64,000 bases of DNA from an uncultured Nitrosomonadales bacterium (lineage in GTDB: Bacteria; Pseudomonadota; Gammaproteobacteria; Burkholderiales; Methylophilaceae), in contig CAJWVO010000002.1 of NCBI GenBank assembly GCA_913048465.1, positions 1 to 64,000 on the forward strand, written 5' to 3'. The notes beneath the pieces were generated by a model. The model did no database searches and was not told the origin of the DNA. It saw only the letters and a list, made by a program, of their open reading frames with translations. Of the stretch, positions 44,691 through 53,585 are shown piece by piece (within the stretch, counting starts at the first letter, position 1; every line of letters begins with the position of its first letter). A program made the position numbers and the translations under genes.

Positions 44691-45877
44691 TGAAAATAAT
44701 TTTTATTACCCTTTGCCTCCTTTTTTATTTCTCCCCCGCTAAAAGTGGCATCGATGAAAGTTCAAAAGACTTAGATAATGTAAAGAAACAAATAAAGAAT
44801 ATTGATGAAGAAATCAAAAAAAATAAGGATAAAAAGAAAAATATTGATAATGAGTTAAAACAACAGGAAAAGAAAATTAGTAAAACGCGAAAAGAAATCC
44901 ATAACATTAATAAAAAATCAAAACAAAATCAAAAAAAATTAAAACAACTTAGCCTGGATCAAAAAAAACTCGAAGAAGAAACAAACAAGAAAAAGATTTA
45001 CCTATCAGCTTTCTTTTTAGACATCCATAAAAAAGGTGATTCGTCATATTTAAAATCAATTATTGATGGTGACAATCCAGGTGATATTTTGCGAGATCAA
45101 AAATTAAAATCCTACTTCACTAACGCACAAGTTGAATTAATCAATCAATTACAGACAGACAAAAAAAAATTATTGGATACTAAAAAAATTATCAATAAAA
45201 CCATAGCTAGAATTGATCGTCAAAAAAAAGATAAAAATAAAATAAAGAAACAATTAGAATCTGAAAAAAGCAATAAAAAAAAATTACTTGCGAGTGTAGC
45301 TAAAGAGATAAAAAACAAAGAACAAGCGAAGAAAAAATTAATAGAGGATGAAAAAAAACTAAAATCTATTATTGATGAGTTAGTTAAAAAAGCAGCAAAA
45401 GAGGAAGAAAAGGAACAGTTAAGAAAAAAAGAAACAAAAAAAACAAAATCAACTGAAAAAGTTGTGCCCTATAAAGGTGGAGCTTTTGCCAAGCTAAAAG
45501 GGAAGTTAACGCTTCCTCTTAAAGGAAAGATTAGATATAAATTTGGAACAAAAAGAAAAGATACTGGAGTTGTATGGAAAGGTATCTTTATTGAAGGTAA
45601 GGAGGGTCAAGATGTTAAATCTGTTGGTCATGGCAAGGTAGCTTATGCAGATTGGTTGAGAGGTTTTGGTAATCTCATCATCATTGACCATGGTCAAGGG
45701 TATATGAGTCTATATGGTTATAATGAATCCGTTTTATTAAATGTCAATGATGAAGTTAAAGAAGGTGATATTATTGCCACAGTTGGAAATACTGGGGGTC
45801 TAGGTATAAATGGTTTATATTTTGAACTCCGTAAAAATAGTAAACCGTTTAATCCATTAGGTTGGACAAAAAAATAA
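44690..45877 (+). CDS. envC: Murein hydrolase activator EnvC-like (coiled coil + M23/LytM domain)
   Basis: Signal peptide, long Lys-rich coiled coil, GKGKIRYKFGTKR..WKGIFIEGKEGQDVKSVGHGKVAYADWLRGFGNLIIIDHGQGYMSLYGY. Confidence 0.9.
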   Translation: MKIIFITLCLLFYFSPAKSGIDESSKDLDNVKKQIKNIDEEIKKNKDKKKNIDNELKQQEKKISKTRKEIHNINKKSKQNQKKLKQLSLDQKKLEEETNKKKIYLSAFFLDIHKKGDSSYLKSIIDGDNPGDILRDQKLKSYFTNAQVELINQLQTDKKKLLDTKKIINKTIARIDRQKKDKNKIKKQLESEKSNKKKLLASVAKEIKNKEQAKKKLIEDEKKLKSIIDELVKKAAKEEEKEQLRKKETKKTKSTEKVVPYKGGAFAKLKGKLTLPLKGKIRYKFGTKRKDTGVVWKGIFIEGKEGQDVKSVGHGKVAYADWLRGFGNLIIIDHGQGYMSLYGYNESVLLNVNDEVKEGDIIATVGNTGGLGINGLYFELRKNSKPFNPLGWTKK

Positions 45878-45879
45878 TA

Positions 45880-46299
45880 TTATTCACCGATAATATGAAT
45901 AACAATAGATCGATTATGGGCTGAAAATCGATGCTCATATAAAAAGATTCCCTGCCATTGACCAATTTGTAGGACACTGTTTTTAATGGGAATTGATAGA
46001 TGCGTCTGCGTCAATGCCGTTCTAATGTGTGCTGGCATGTCATCAGCGCCTTCCATCGTATGAATAAAACCCGAAGAACCATCCGGTACTAATTTTGAAA
46101 AAAATGTTTCCATGTCAACCAATACATCTGGATCATAATTTTCATTAATTAAAAGGCTAGCCGACGTATGTTTGATATAGGCAGTAAACAAGCCATTCTC
46201 AATTGCAGAATTTCCTACAATTCTTTTAATATCGGCGGTAATGTCATAAAAACCACGGCCTCTAGTAGTTGTTATTTTAATATCTTCAAACTTTTGCAT
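45880..46299 (-). CDS. yjbQ: YjbQ family (UPF0047) protein
   Basis: [42 protein letters not shown]. Confidence 0.9.
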   Translation of the reverse strand: MQKFEDIKITTTRGRGFYDITADIKRIVGNSAIENGLFTAYIKHTSASLLINENYDPDVLVDMETFFSKLVPDGSSGFIHTMEGADDMPAHIRTALTQTHLSIPIKNSVLQIGQWQGIFLYEHRFSAHNRSIVIHIIGE

Positions 46300-48877
46300 G
46301 ATCTAATTTATTAATTAAAAATCTATCATTATTAAAATCAATTTCTAAAACGTCTTTATCTAAAAATTTACCAGATAAAATTTCTGTGGAAAGTTTATTT
46401 TCAATTTCATTTTGAATGGCTCTCTTTAGCGGTCTTGCTCCAAAAATAGGGTCAAAACCTGCCTTCCCAATTTCAGATACTGCTTTGTCTGTCACCTTTG
46501 CTTGTATTCCAATTTTTTTAAGCTTAAGTAATAGATTCTCTAATTGAATTTTTGTTATATCACGTAAATGTCTTTCACTCAGCCCGTGGAAAACAACAAC
46601 ATCATCTATTCTATTGATAAATTCAGGTTTGAAATAATCTTTCACCTCTGCCATGACTGAAATTTTGATTACCTGATAATCATCTTGGGTCATTTTTTGA
46701 ATTAGGTCAGACCCTAGGTTAGAAGTCATAATAATGACCGTATTTTTAAAATCGACAGTTTTCCCCTTGCCATCAGTAAGTCTCCCTTCATCTAAAACCT
46801 GAAGAAGTAAATTAAAGACATCGGGATGAGCTTTTTCAATCTCATCAAGCAGTATCACACTATATGGCTTTCTTCTGACTGCTTCAGTTAAATAGCCGCC
46901 CTCTTCATATCCAACGTAACCAGGAGGGGCGCCTATAAGTCTAGCTACAGAATGCTTTTCCATAAATTCAGACATATCAATGCGAATTAAATGTTCTTCA
47001 CTATCAAACAGAAAGCTAGCCAATGATTTTGACAGCTCAGTCTTACCCACGCCAGTTGGTCCTAAAAATAAAAATGATCCATACGGCTTTCCCTCGTCAC
47101 TCAATCCAGACCTTGATCGTCTTATGGCATTTGAGATTGATTTGACCGCCTCATCTTGACCAACGACACGCTGATGCAATACAGACTCCATATTAATTAA
47201 TTTTTCTTTCTCACCTTGCATCATTTTTGCAACAGGAATTCCAGTTACTCTTGAAACAACTTCTGCAATTTCATCAGCCCCAACTTCAGTTCGCAGCATT
47301 TTATTTTGTGACTCAGGTTTTGTTACATCAGCTTTTTTTAACTGTTCTTCAAGTTGAGGTATTTCGCCATACTGCAGTTCGGATACTCTTTGCCAATTCC
47401 CTTTCCTTTTTTCTTCTTCCATAGAAATTTTTAGAGATTCTAATTTCTCTTTTATATCTTTTGCTCCAGTTAAAGTGGCTTTTTCTGACTTCCAAACCTC
47501 CTCTAAGTCAGCAAATTCTTTTTCAATTTTTATAATCTCAGATTCAATAATCGCAAATCTTTCTTTTGAGGCAGCATCTTTATCTTTTTTTACGGCTTCT
47601 CGCTCAATCTTAAGTTGAATCAGTCTTCTTTCTAATTTATCAAGCTGCTCAGGTTTTGAATCAATTTCAATTTTTATTCTTGATGCAGCCTCATCAATGA
47701 GATCAATCGCCTTGTCCGGAAGAAATCGATCCGTGATATATCGATTGGATAATTCAGCTGCAGCAACAATTGCCGGATCTGTAATCTCCACATTGTGATG
47801 TAACTCATACTTTTCTTGCAATCCTCTTAAGATGGCAATGGTTGCTTCCACATCGGGTTCATCCACCATGAATTTTTGAAAACGACGCTCTAATGCAGCA
47901 TCTTTTTCTACATACATTCGATATTCATTCAGCGTGGTTGCGCCGACACAATGTAATTCACCACGTGCTAAAGCAGGTTTAAGCATATTACCAGCGTCCA
48001 TAGCCCCTTCAGTTTTGCCGGCTCCAACCATGGTATGAATTTCATCGATAAATAAAATAATGGTTCCTTGACTAGAGTTAATCTCTTTTAATACAGCCTG
48101 CAATCGTTCCTCAAAATCACCTCTGTATTTTGCGCCCGCCAATAATGACGCCATATCCAGTGACAATACCTGTTTATTCTTTAATGAATCTGGCACCTCC
48201 TGATTCACTATTCTTTGTGCAAGACCTTCAATGATTGCTGTTTTACCAACTCCAGGCTCCCCAATTAATACTGGGTTATTTTTACTTCGGCGTTGCAAAA
48301 CTTGAATTGTTCTTCGAATTTCATCATCTCGACCAATCACCGGGTCCAACTTACCATCCCTTGCCAGTTGGGTCAGATCAATCGTATATTTTTGCAAAGA
48401 TTGGCGATGATTTTCTGCATCTGGAGTTTTGATATTTTGTTCATTCCTTGCGCTCATAACAATCTCCTTTAACTTATTAAAATTTATTCCATGTTCAATT
48501 AGAATTTCTTTGAGACGACTTTTATCATTCTCAAGACTCAAAAGAAATAAATCCGTCGATATGTAATCATCTTTCAACTCAAAGGCTTTTTTTTCAACCC
48601 AACTAAGGAGTGAATTTAATTGTCTCGAAACAGTAGGCTGATTATCATTGGATTGCGATTGTGGAAAATTTTTAATCAGCTGCTCAATGGAGTCATAGGC
48701 CGTATTTTTCATTCCTGATAAACGAAGATAGTCCTGAATATCATCATTGTTGGAAGATGAAATCAGTGCCTTCAATAGGTGTGCTGGTTCAATCTGAGTA
48801 TGATTAGACACATTTGCCAAGGACTGAGCCTCTGCAATGGCCTGTTGAAACTTGGTAGTTAATTTATCAAATCTCAT
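46286..48877 (-). CDS. clpB: ATP-dependent disaggregase ClpB
   Basis: Two AAA modules ([37 protein letters not shown]), coiled-coil M domain. Confidence 0.98.
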   Translation of the reverse strand: MRFDKLTTKFQQAIAEAQSLANVSNHTQIEPAHLLKALISSSNNDDIQDYLRLSGMKNTAYDSIEQLIKNFPQSQSNDNQPTVSRQLNSLLSWVEKKAFELKDDYISTDLFLLSLENDKSRLKEILIEHGINFNKLKEIVMSARNEQNIKTPDAENHRQSLQKYTIDLTQLARDGKLDPVIGRDDEIRRTIQVLQRRSKNNPVLIGEPGVGKTAIIEGLAQRIVNQEVPDSLKNKQVLSLDMASLLAGAKYRGDFEERLQAVLKEINSSQGTIILFIDEIHTMVGAGKTEGAMDAGNMLKPALARGELHCVGATTLNEYRMYVEKDAALERRFQKFMVDEPDVEATIAILRGLQEKYELHHNVEITDPAIVAAAELSNRYITDRFLPDKAIDLIDEAASRIKIEIDSKPEQLDKLERRLIQLKIEREAVKKDKDAASKERFAIIESEIIKIEKEFADLEEVWKSEKATLTGAKDIKEKLESLKISMEEEKRKGNWQRVSELQYGEIPQLEEQLKKADVTKPESQNKMLRTEVGADEIAEVVSRVTGIPVAKMMQGEKEKLINMESVLHQRVVGQDEAVKSISNAIRRSRSGLSDEGKPYGSFLFLGPTGVGKTELSKSLASFLFDSEEHLIRIDMSEFMEKHSVARLIGAPPGYVGYEEGGYLTEAVRRKPYSVILLDEIEKAHPDVFNLLLQVLDEGRLTDGKGKTVDFKNTVIIMTSNLGSDLIQKMTQDDYQVIKISVMAEVKDYFKPEFINRIDDVVVFHGLSERHLRDITKIQLENLLLKLKKIGIQAKVTDKAVSEIGKAGFDPIFGARPLKRAIQNEIENKLSTEILSGKFLDKDVLEIDFNNDRFLINKLDHAKV

Positions 48878-48887
48878 CTTTCATTTT

Positions 48888-48919
48888 CCATATAAGAATT
48901 GTTCATATTTCTTATATGG
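48888..48919. repeat. Perfect 11-bp inverted repeat upstream of clpB
   Basis: CCATATAAGAA (48888-48898) - 10 nt - TTCTTATATGG (48909-48919). Confidence 0.9.
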
Positions 48920-48941
48920 TGATGAAATTTATTTTTTCAAA
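48914..48941 (-). promoter_or_regulatory. Putative heat-shock (sigma32/RpoH) promoter of clpB
   Basis: Minus strand TTTGAAA - 13 nt - CACCATAT; consensus CTTGAAA-N11-16-CCCCATNT. Confidence 0.6.
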
Positions 48942-48952
48942 TTTTTTTTTGG

Positions 48953-51151
48953 CTAGAAAGAATACTCAATAGATGTGAAGATTGACCTTCCCATACCTGG
49001 GACATTTACAGCATTGGCGTATGTAAGCCCCATGCCAGTAGTGTTCATGGTTTTCCCCTGGCCCATGTAAACACCGCCTAGAGGATGATCATAATCTCGA
49101 TCAAATAAGTTATAAATACCCAGATTCAGTTGCAGATTTTCTTTTTGGTACGTGGACTTCAAGTCAACTAATGCATAGCCACTAGTTTCCATCTCCTGTC
49201 GGATATCATTAACATTCTTCTTGCTATCCACCAATTGGATATGAAGTCCGTTATTCCAATGATTAATCTTTTGGCTAAAGATCAATTTTAGATTGGTTGG
49301 CATCACATGATAGAGGTCATCATTCGCAAGGGTATTAACTCCTTTGACATGACTGAGTTTGGAATCAAAATAAAAATCCCCAAGCTTAGCAATATTGCCT
49401 AAATATTGGGAGGCCTTCACATCAAATCCCCATAGACGTGCATTTTGATTACCAAGGGTAAGTGTTCGAAATCCATCTGCCCTAGAAGTATAGGATACTG
49501 CATCAATATAGTCATCAATATAAGTAAAGTAAGGCTTAAAATGAACATTCCATAATTGTTTGCCAACATCATGGAATACGGCGGCGTAGGCAAAGGTATG
49601 TGCTGTTTCTTTATCCAAATTCACATCACCCACATATCCATTCCCATCCCCAAACCAGTTCGCCATGGAAGCTGCCATAGCACTGTTAGACCAAAGGTAC
49701 CTTTCTTGCAAGGTTGGTGATCTATTCTTGATAGAGTAGCCAAACTCGTGGGTTTGATTCAGATTAGGAGAATAGGCAGCTGATAAGGATAAATCAAGAT
49801 GAGTATCATCTTTTTTGTGATTGAGCGCATTAAAGCTATTTGCATCTGCAGCATAACCCATGTTGTTATACCCTTGTACGTCGTTGGTATCCATCTCAAT
49901 CCGGGTGAGTCTGATCCCCGACTGGGTAAACCACTCTTTTGACCATTGGTGGTCTAATTCTGTAAAGATGCTATATCTATCTCGCTTACCGTCGTTAATA
50001 TTTTTCATAACGTTTGGTGACATCATGCCTCCAGTGGGATCCCAGCTATCATCCACCTCATAAAACTGAGTTTCTAATCCGGATCGAAGTGTACTTTTGT
50101 CATTCAGATAAATATCCGATACTGCATTAAACCCAGTGGTGAAACCGTGGTGCGTCATGGACATGCCTGGTGTTCCAGAATAATTAAAGTTCTTATTTTT
50201 TCCAAAATTCATTTTGGTTTCTACCTGATGGTGATAGGCCTGAAGCTCCAGTTTCCCCCAAGCAAAAGAAATTGTGTCTTTAAGTTGAATCTTATGGGTG
50301 TGTTGGCCAACAACATCCATCCGCTGATTCATAAAACCTTGGTATGGCATAGACTGATAATCAAATTTAATTTCAAGTAAATGATTGTCTAACTGGTAGC
50401 CATAACTCAACTGATGATTCTCCATTCGATAACCACTAGAGGCGATTTCATCATCTCGAATTCCGCCTTTATCCGATGTTCCACCGTAATTGGATCCTTT
50501 AAAATTATTTGCGCTGGAATAATTATTGGACTGGGAATAACTTCCAGAATATTTGAAATATGCGTTACCAGAGGCAACAGAAGATTTGAAATGAACCCCT
50601 TGATCGTCATTGTTACTTTTGTAAAAACTTTTAATGTTGGTCGAATAAATTAATTGATCGTTCTGGCTAAAGGTAGGCTTCTTTGTCTTTATTTTTATAC
50701 TGCCGGCAATGCTGTCGCCCCCCATACTCACTGGTGTGATTCCTGCAAATACTTTAATGAAATCAACATCATTGATATCAATAAAGGATAGATCGGTGTC
50801 GGTATGAGAGGTGCACGCAGAATTGAGGTCCACACCATCAACGCTGATCCTTATTCTGTCATCATTCAACCCCTGCATATAAGGTATCGAGGACACTGAT
50901 CCATTTGCGGCATTATCAATCCCCGTAAAATACTCTAAAAGTGACGAGGTGTCCTGCTTGAATTGGTGATTAAGTTTCGATGAACTGATACTCTCACCCG
51001 AGGTTATCTCACCCGGGGTCACAACATCGGTGATGACATAAATATCTCTCAAACTTAAACCCTCGTTTGGATAAGTAGGGATGTAATCATTTGCATTTGA
51101 AACTGTATTTTGAGCAATTAATAAAAAAGAAATGAGAAAAAATTTTTTCAT
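48953..51151 (-). CDS. TonB-dependent outer-membrane receptor, OprC/NosA-like (putative copper) type
   Basis: Plug: MQGLNDDRIRISVDGVDLNSACTSHTDTDLSFIDINDVDFIKVFAGITPVSMGGDSIAGSI; C-term YNLFDRDYDHPLGG...IFTSIEYSF; Met/His-rich segments. Confidence 0.82.
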   Translation of the reverse strand: MKKFFLISFLLIAQNTVSNANDYIPTYPNEGLSLRDIYVITDVVTPGEITSGESISSSKLNHQFKQDTSSLLEYFTGIDNAANGSVSSIPYMQGLNDDRIRISVDGVDLNSACTSHTDTDLSFIDINDVDFIKVFAGITPVSMGGDSIAGSIKIKTKKPTFSQNDQLIYSTNIKSFYKSNNDDQGVHFKSSVASGNAYFKYSGSYSQSNNYSSANNFKGSNYGGTSDKGGIRDDEIASSGYRMENHQLSYGYQLDNHLLEIKFDYQSMPYQGFMNQRMDVVGQHTHKIQLKDTISFAWGKLELQAYHHQVETKMNFGKNKNFNYSGTPGMSMTHHGFTTGFNAVSDIYLNDKSTLRSGLETQFYEVDDSWDPTGGMMSPNVMKNINDGKRDRYSIFTELDHQWSKEWFTQSGIRLTRIEMDTNDVQGYNNMGYAADANSFNALNHKKDDTHLDLSLSAAYSPNLNQTHEFGYSIKNRSPTLQERYLWSNSAMAASMANWFGDGNGYVGDVNLDKETAHTFAYAAVFHDVGKQLWNVHFKPYFTYIDDYIDAVSYTSRADGFRTLTLGNQNARLWGFDVKASQYLGNIAKLGDFYFDSKLSHVKGVNTLANDDLYHVMPTNLKLIFSQKINHWNNGLHIQLVDSKKNVNDIRQEMETSGYALVDLKSTYQKENLQLNLGIYNLFDRDYDHPLGGVYMGQGKTMNTTGMGLTYANAVNVPGMGRSIFTSIEYSF

Positions 51152-51178
51152 GTAAGTAATATATTATTATTTGGGTAG

Positions 51179-51221
51179 ATTATAAGTTAAAGATCACAGC
51201 ATATGTGCGACATATCGTCGC
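51179..51221 (-). promoter_or_regulatory. Putative RegA-type box (51207-51221) plus TATAAT -10 (51179-51184) for the TonB receptor gene
   Basis: GCGAC-atatc-GTCGC palindrome; minus-strand TATAAT; poor -35; box centre about -42 of the implied start site. Confidence 0.55.
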
Positions 51222-51231
51222 GCCAGGTGAT

Positions 51232-51762
51232 TTATGATTTGACTGGTTTTTTTTGTAACTTTCTTTGCAAGGTTCTTCTATGCATATTTAATGCTTTTGC
51301 AGTTAAGGTGATATTAAAATTATTTTCTTTTAGAATCCTTTGGATATGCTCCCATTCAACCCTCTTTGCTGATGGAAGTTTAACATCTGGAATACTTTTG
51401 CTCAGTTTTTTAACTAAATTAAAGGAAGATAAAATTTCATCAGTAAGAACTGGTTTAATTAAATAGTCATCTGCGCCGAGCTTCATCGCTTCAACGGCGG
51501 TTGCAACACTTGAATAGGCTGTTAAGATAATTATCCGAGCTTTTATTGTGCTGTCACATATCTCTTTAATTAATTGTAGGCCATTTCCATCTGGAAGATT
51601 AAGGTCAATTAAATAATAATTTGTTGAGTTATTCTTGGAAATCTTTTTTCTCGCATCAGATATAGATTCAGATTCAATAATCTTGTCAAAGTAGTTAACT
51701 AAATTTATCTTTAAACTTGATCGAAATAATTTATCGTCATCTAAAATGAGGAGATTTTTCAT
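51232..51762 (-). CDS. regA: Response regulator, RegA/PrrA/ActR family (receiver + Fis-type HTH)
   Basis: LLILDDDKLFRSSL, YLIDLNLPDGNGLQLI, GADDYLIKP, C-term LKENNFNITLTAKALNMHRRTLQRKLQKKPV. Confidence 0.9.
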   Translation of the reverse strand: MKNLLILDDDKLFRSSLKINLVNYFDKIIESESISDARKKISKNNSTNYYLIDLNLPDGNGLQLIKEICDSTIKARIIILTAYSSVATAVEAMKLGADDYLIKPVLTDEILSSFNLVKKLSKSIPDVKLPSAKRVEWEHIQRILKENNFNITLTAKALNMHRRTLQRKLQKKPVKS

Positions 51763-52973
51763 TTTCTATAAATTACTGATTTTTGTGGTAAAAAAACTTT
51801 AACAACATTTGTGTTATTCACATAATGAATATCTATTGAACCTTCATATCGCTCAATAATAATTTTACTTAAATACAAACCCATTCCCATGCCAAAGTCT
51901 TTTTTTGATTTTGGCTTATCGTCAAGTATATTTTTTTTAAATTTTTTTCCATCATTTTGTATTTCAAGTACAAGGTTTTGATTATCAAAAAACAAACTGA
52001 CTTTTACCATGCTTTTGGAGTCATGGATGGCATTGTCAATAATATGTATTATTGAATGAAAAAGCATATCGTCGTATTTGATTTTTACATTTTGTTTGGA
52101 TTCGTAGTTGAAATTTATTTTTATCCTATTCATAGACTGTGAATAAAAATCACTAAGCATTTTGACGAAATATGATAATTGAATATTTTTTTTGGACTTT
52201 GAAAAATTATAATTATTGATTGATTTTATAATGTCTTTGCATTTGAATAATTGTGACTTTATGACTTCAAGTGCATCCTTTGCTTTTTCTGAAGTAATCA
52301 TCCTACTCAACTCTTCATACTTCATTGCAATTGTTGCCATAGGTGTGCCTAATTGATGTGCAGTAGTTGCAGCAAATGAGGTCATATGAATGTTCTTATC
52401 TTTCTTTAAAAGTAATTCTTTTGCCTTTGAAAACTCCTCATCGCTCTCTCTATTAAGTTGCATGATCCAAAAAAAATACCAGACAATAAGAGATGTAATT
52501 ATCAAATAGGCTATTAAAACTCCCCATAAATTTAGATTTCCTGAAAATCCTCCAAAATAATTCATTGATAAATGAGATATCGGTTGAGTATAAAAGCATA
52601 CTAAAGAAAATGTAATAATTGATTCTATTGAATAAATAATTAAATATTTTTTATATAAGGTTAATGCTGCCGATACCATCGGAATTAGCATTAAAAAAAT
52701 TAAAGGATTTTTATAACCACCAGCAAAGAAAAAAAATAATCCAATCCAAATTAAATCAATATTTGCTTGATAGAAAAGATATATATTTTTAATTTGACTA
52801 GGTTTTTTAAATATAAAGTTCAAATTGATCAAGCCTGAAATAAATAAAAGGAAAAATAAAAGGGAATATGGAATGGGGTAGCTGTAAGTATTCATTAATA
52901 TCAGAATAACTGCAAAAAAAGATATTAAAAAAAATCTACCAAATAAAACAACTTTTAAAATTTTATCCAGCAT
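51759..52973 (-). CDS. regB: Redox sensor histidine kinase, RegB/PrrB/ActS family
   Basis: TM domain with GGYKNPL (RegB GGxxNPF-type motif), H-box HQLGTPMATI, conserved-type Cys in SQLFKCKDIIKSI, overlaps regA start by 4 bp. Confidence 0.87.
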   Translation of the reverse strand: MLDKILKVVLFGRFFLISFFAVILILMNTYSYPIPYSLLFFLLFISGLINLNFIFKKPSQIKNIYLFYQANIDLIWIGLFFFFAGGYKNPLIFLMLIPMVSAALTLYKKYLIIYSIESIITFSLVCFYTQPISHLSMNYFGGFSGNLNLWGVLIAYLIITSLIVWYFFWIMQLNRESDEEFSKAKELLLKKDKNIHMTSFAATTAHQLGTPMATIAMKYEELSRMITSEKAKDALEVIKSQLFKCKDIIKSINNYNFSKSKKNIQLSYFVKMLSDFYSQSMNRIKINFNYESKQNVKIKYDDMLFHSIIHIIDNAIHDSKSMVKVSLFFDNQNLVLEIQNDGKKFKKNILDDKPKSKKDFGMGMGLYLSKIIIERYEGSIDIHYVNNTNVVKVFLPQKSVIYRK

Positions 52974-53133
52974 AATTTAAGCTAATCTCAGTTGTGATGC
53001 CCAAGTCTAGAATTGGAAATTTTTTTGTCAATGTTTGCCTGCCAGGTAAGCGTGCGAGTGACTGTTTTTCTATTGGCTTATTATTTGATTGAGTTTTTTT
53101 TATTTTTTCCTCAAACAGTTTATTAAATGTCAT
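52963..53133 (-). pseudogene. 56-aa ORF resembling the truncated N-terminus of a sulfite-oxidase-like molybdopterin oxidoreductase (not in ORF track)
   Basis: Read from minus strand: [56 protein letters not shown]; start overlaps the lspA stop (ATGA), stop lies inside regB. Confidence 0.6.
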
Positions 53134-53585
53134 TTAATTTTTCCTTTTAATAAGCCTAAAAGATATATGATTGCTCCAGTGGTAATGACCGAATCAGCGA
53201 CATTAAATGCTGGCCAGTAATAATCATTTATATGCAGATAGATAAAGTCCGTCACATGCCCGTTTGAAAATCTATCAATTAAATTTCCAATAGCGCCGCT
53301 AATAATTAACATGATTGATATCGACCCATATGCACTTGAGATATTTTGTCTATATAAATAAATTAAGTAGATTAGGATAGCTAGGGATAAAAGAATAAAA
53401 AAATTGTTTTGCCAACCAGATGCGCTATCTAAAAAACTAAATGCAGCACCCGTATTTTGAAAATGAACAATCTTAAAAAAATTATTTATTTCCAAATATT
53501 CAGTGAAAGGAATATTTTTTTCAACCCAATTCTTGGAGAGCTGATCAATAAGTATGATGCATAAGCCTAAAAGAAACTTACACAT
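53130..53585 (-). CDS. lspA: Lipoprotein signal peptidase (start likely [11 protein letters not shown]; tracked ORF over-extended into ileS)
   Basis: [55 protein letters not shown]. Confidence 0.95.
   Translation of the reverse strand: MCKFLLGLCIILIDQLSKNWVEKNIPFTEYLEINNFFKIVHFQNTGAAFSFLDSASGWQNNFFILLSLAILIYLIYLYRQNISSAYGSISIMLIISGAIGNLIDRFSNGHVTDFIYLHINDYYWPAFNVADSVITTGAIIYLLGLLKGKIK

Noticed and set aside
44760-45460. Lys-rich low-complexity region as a possible novel repeat protein
   Set aside because: It is the coiled-coil part of an EnvC-type M23 protein; the Lys richness reflects AT-biased codons.
51207-51221. Palindrome as an intrinsic terminator of regA
   Set aside because: Only a 5-bp stem and no T-tract downstream on the minus strand; an operator reading fits better.
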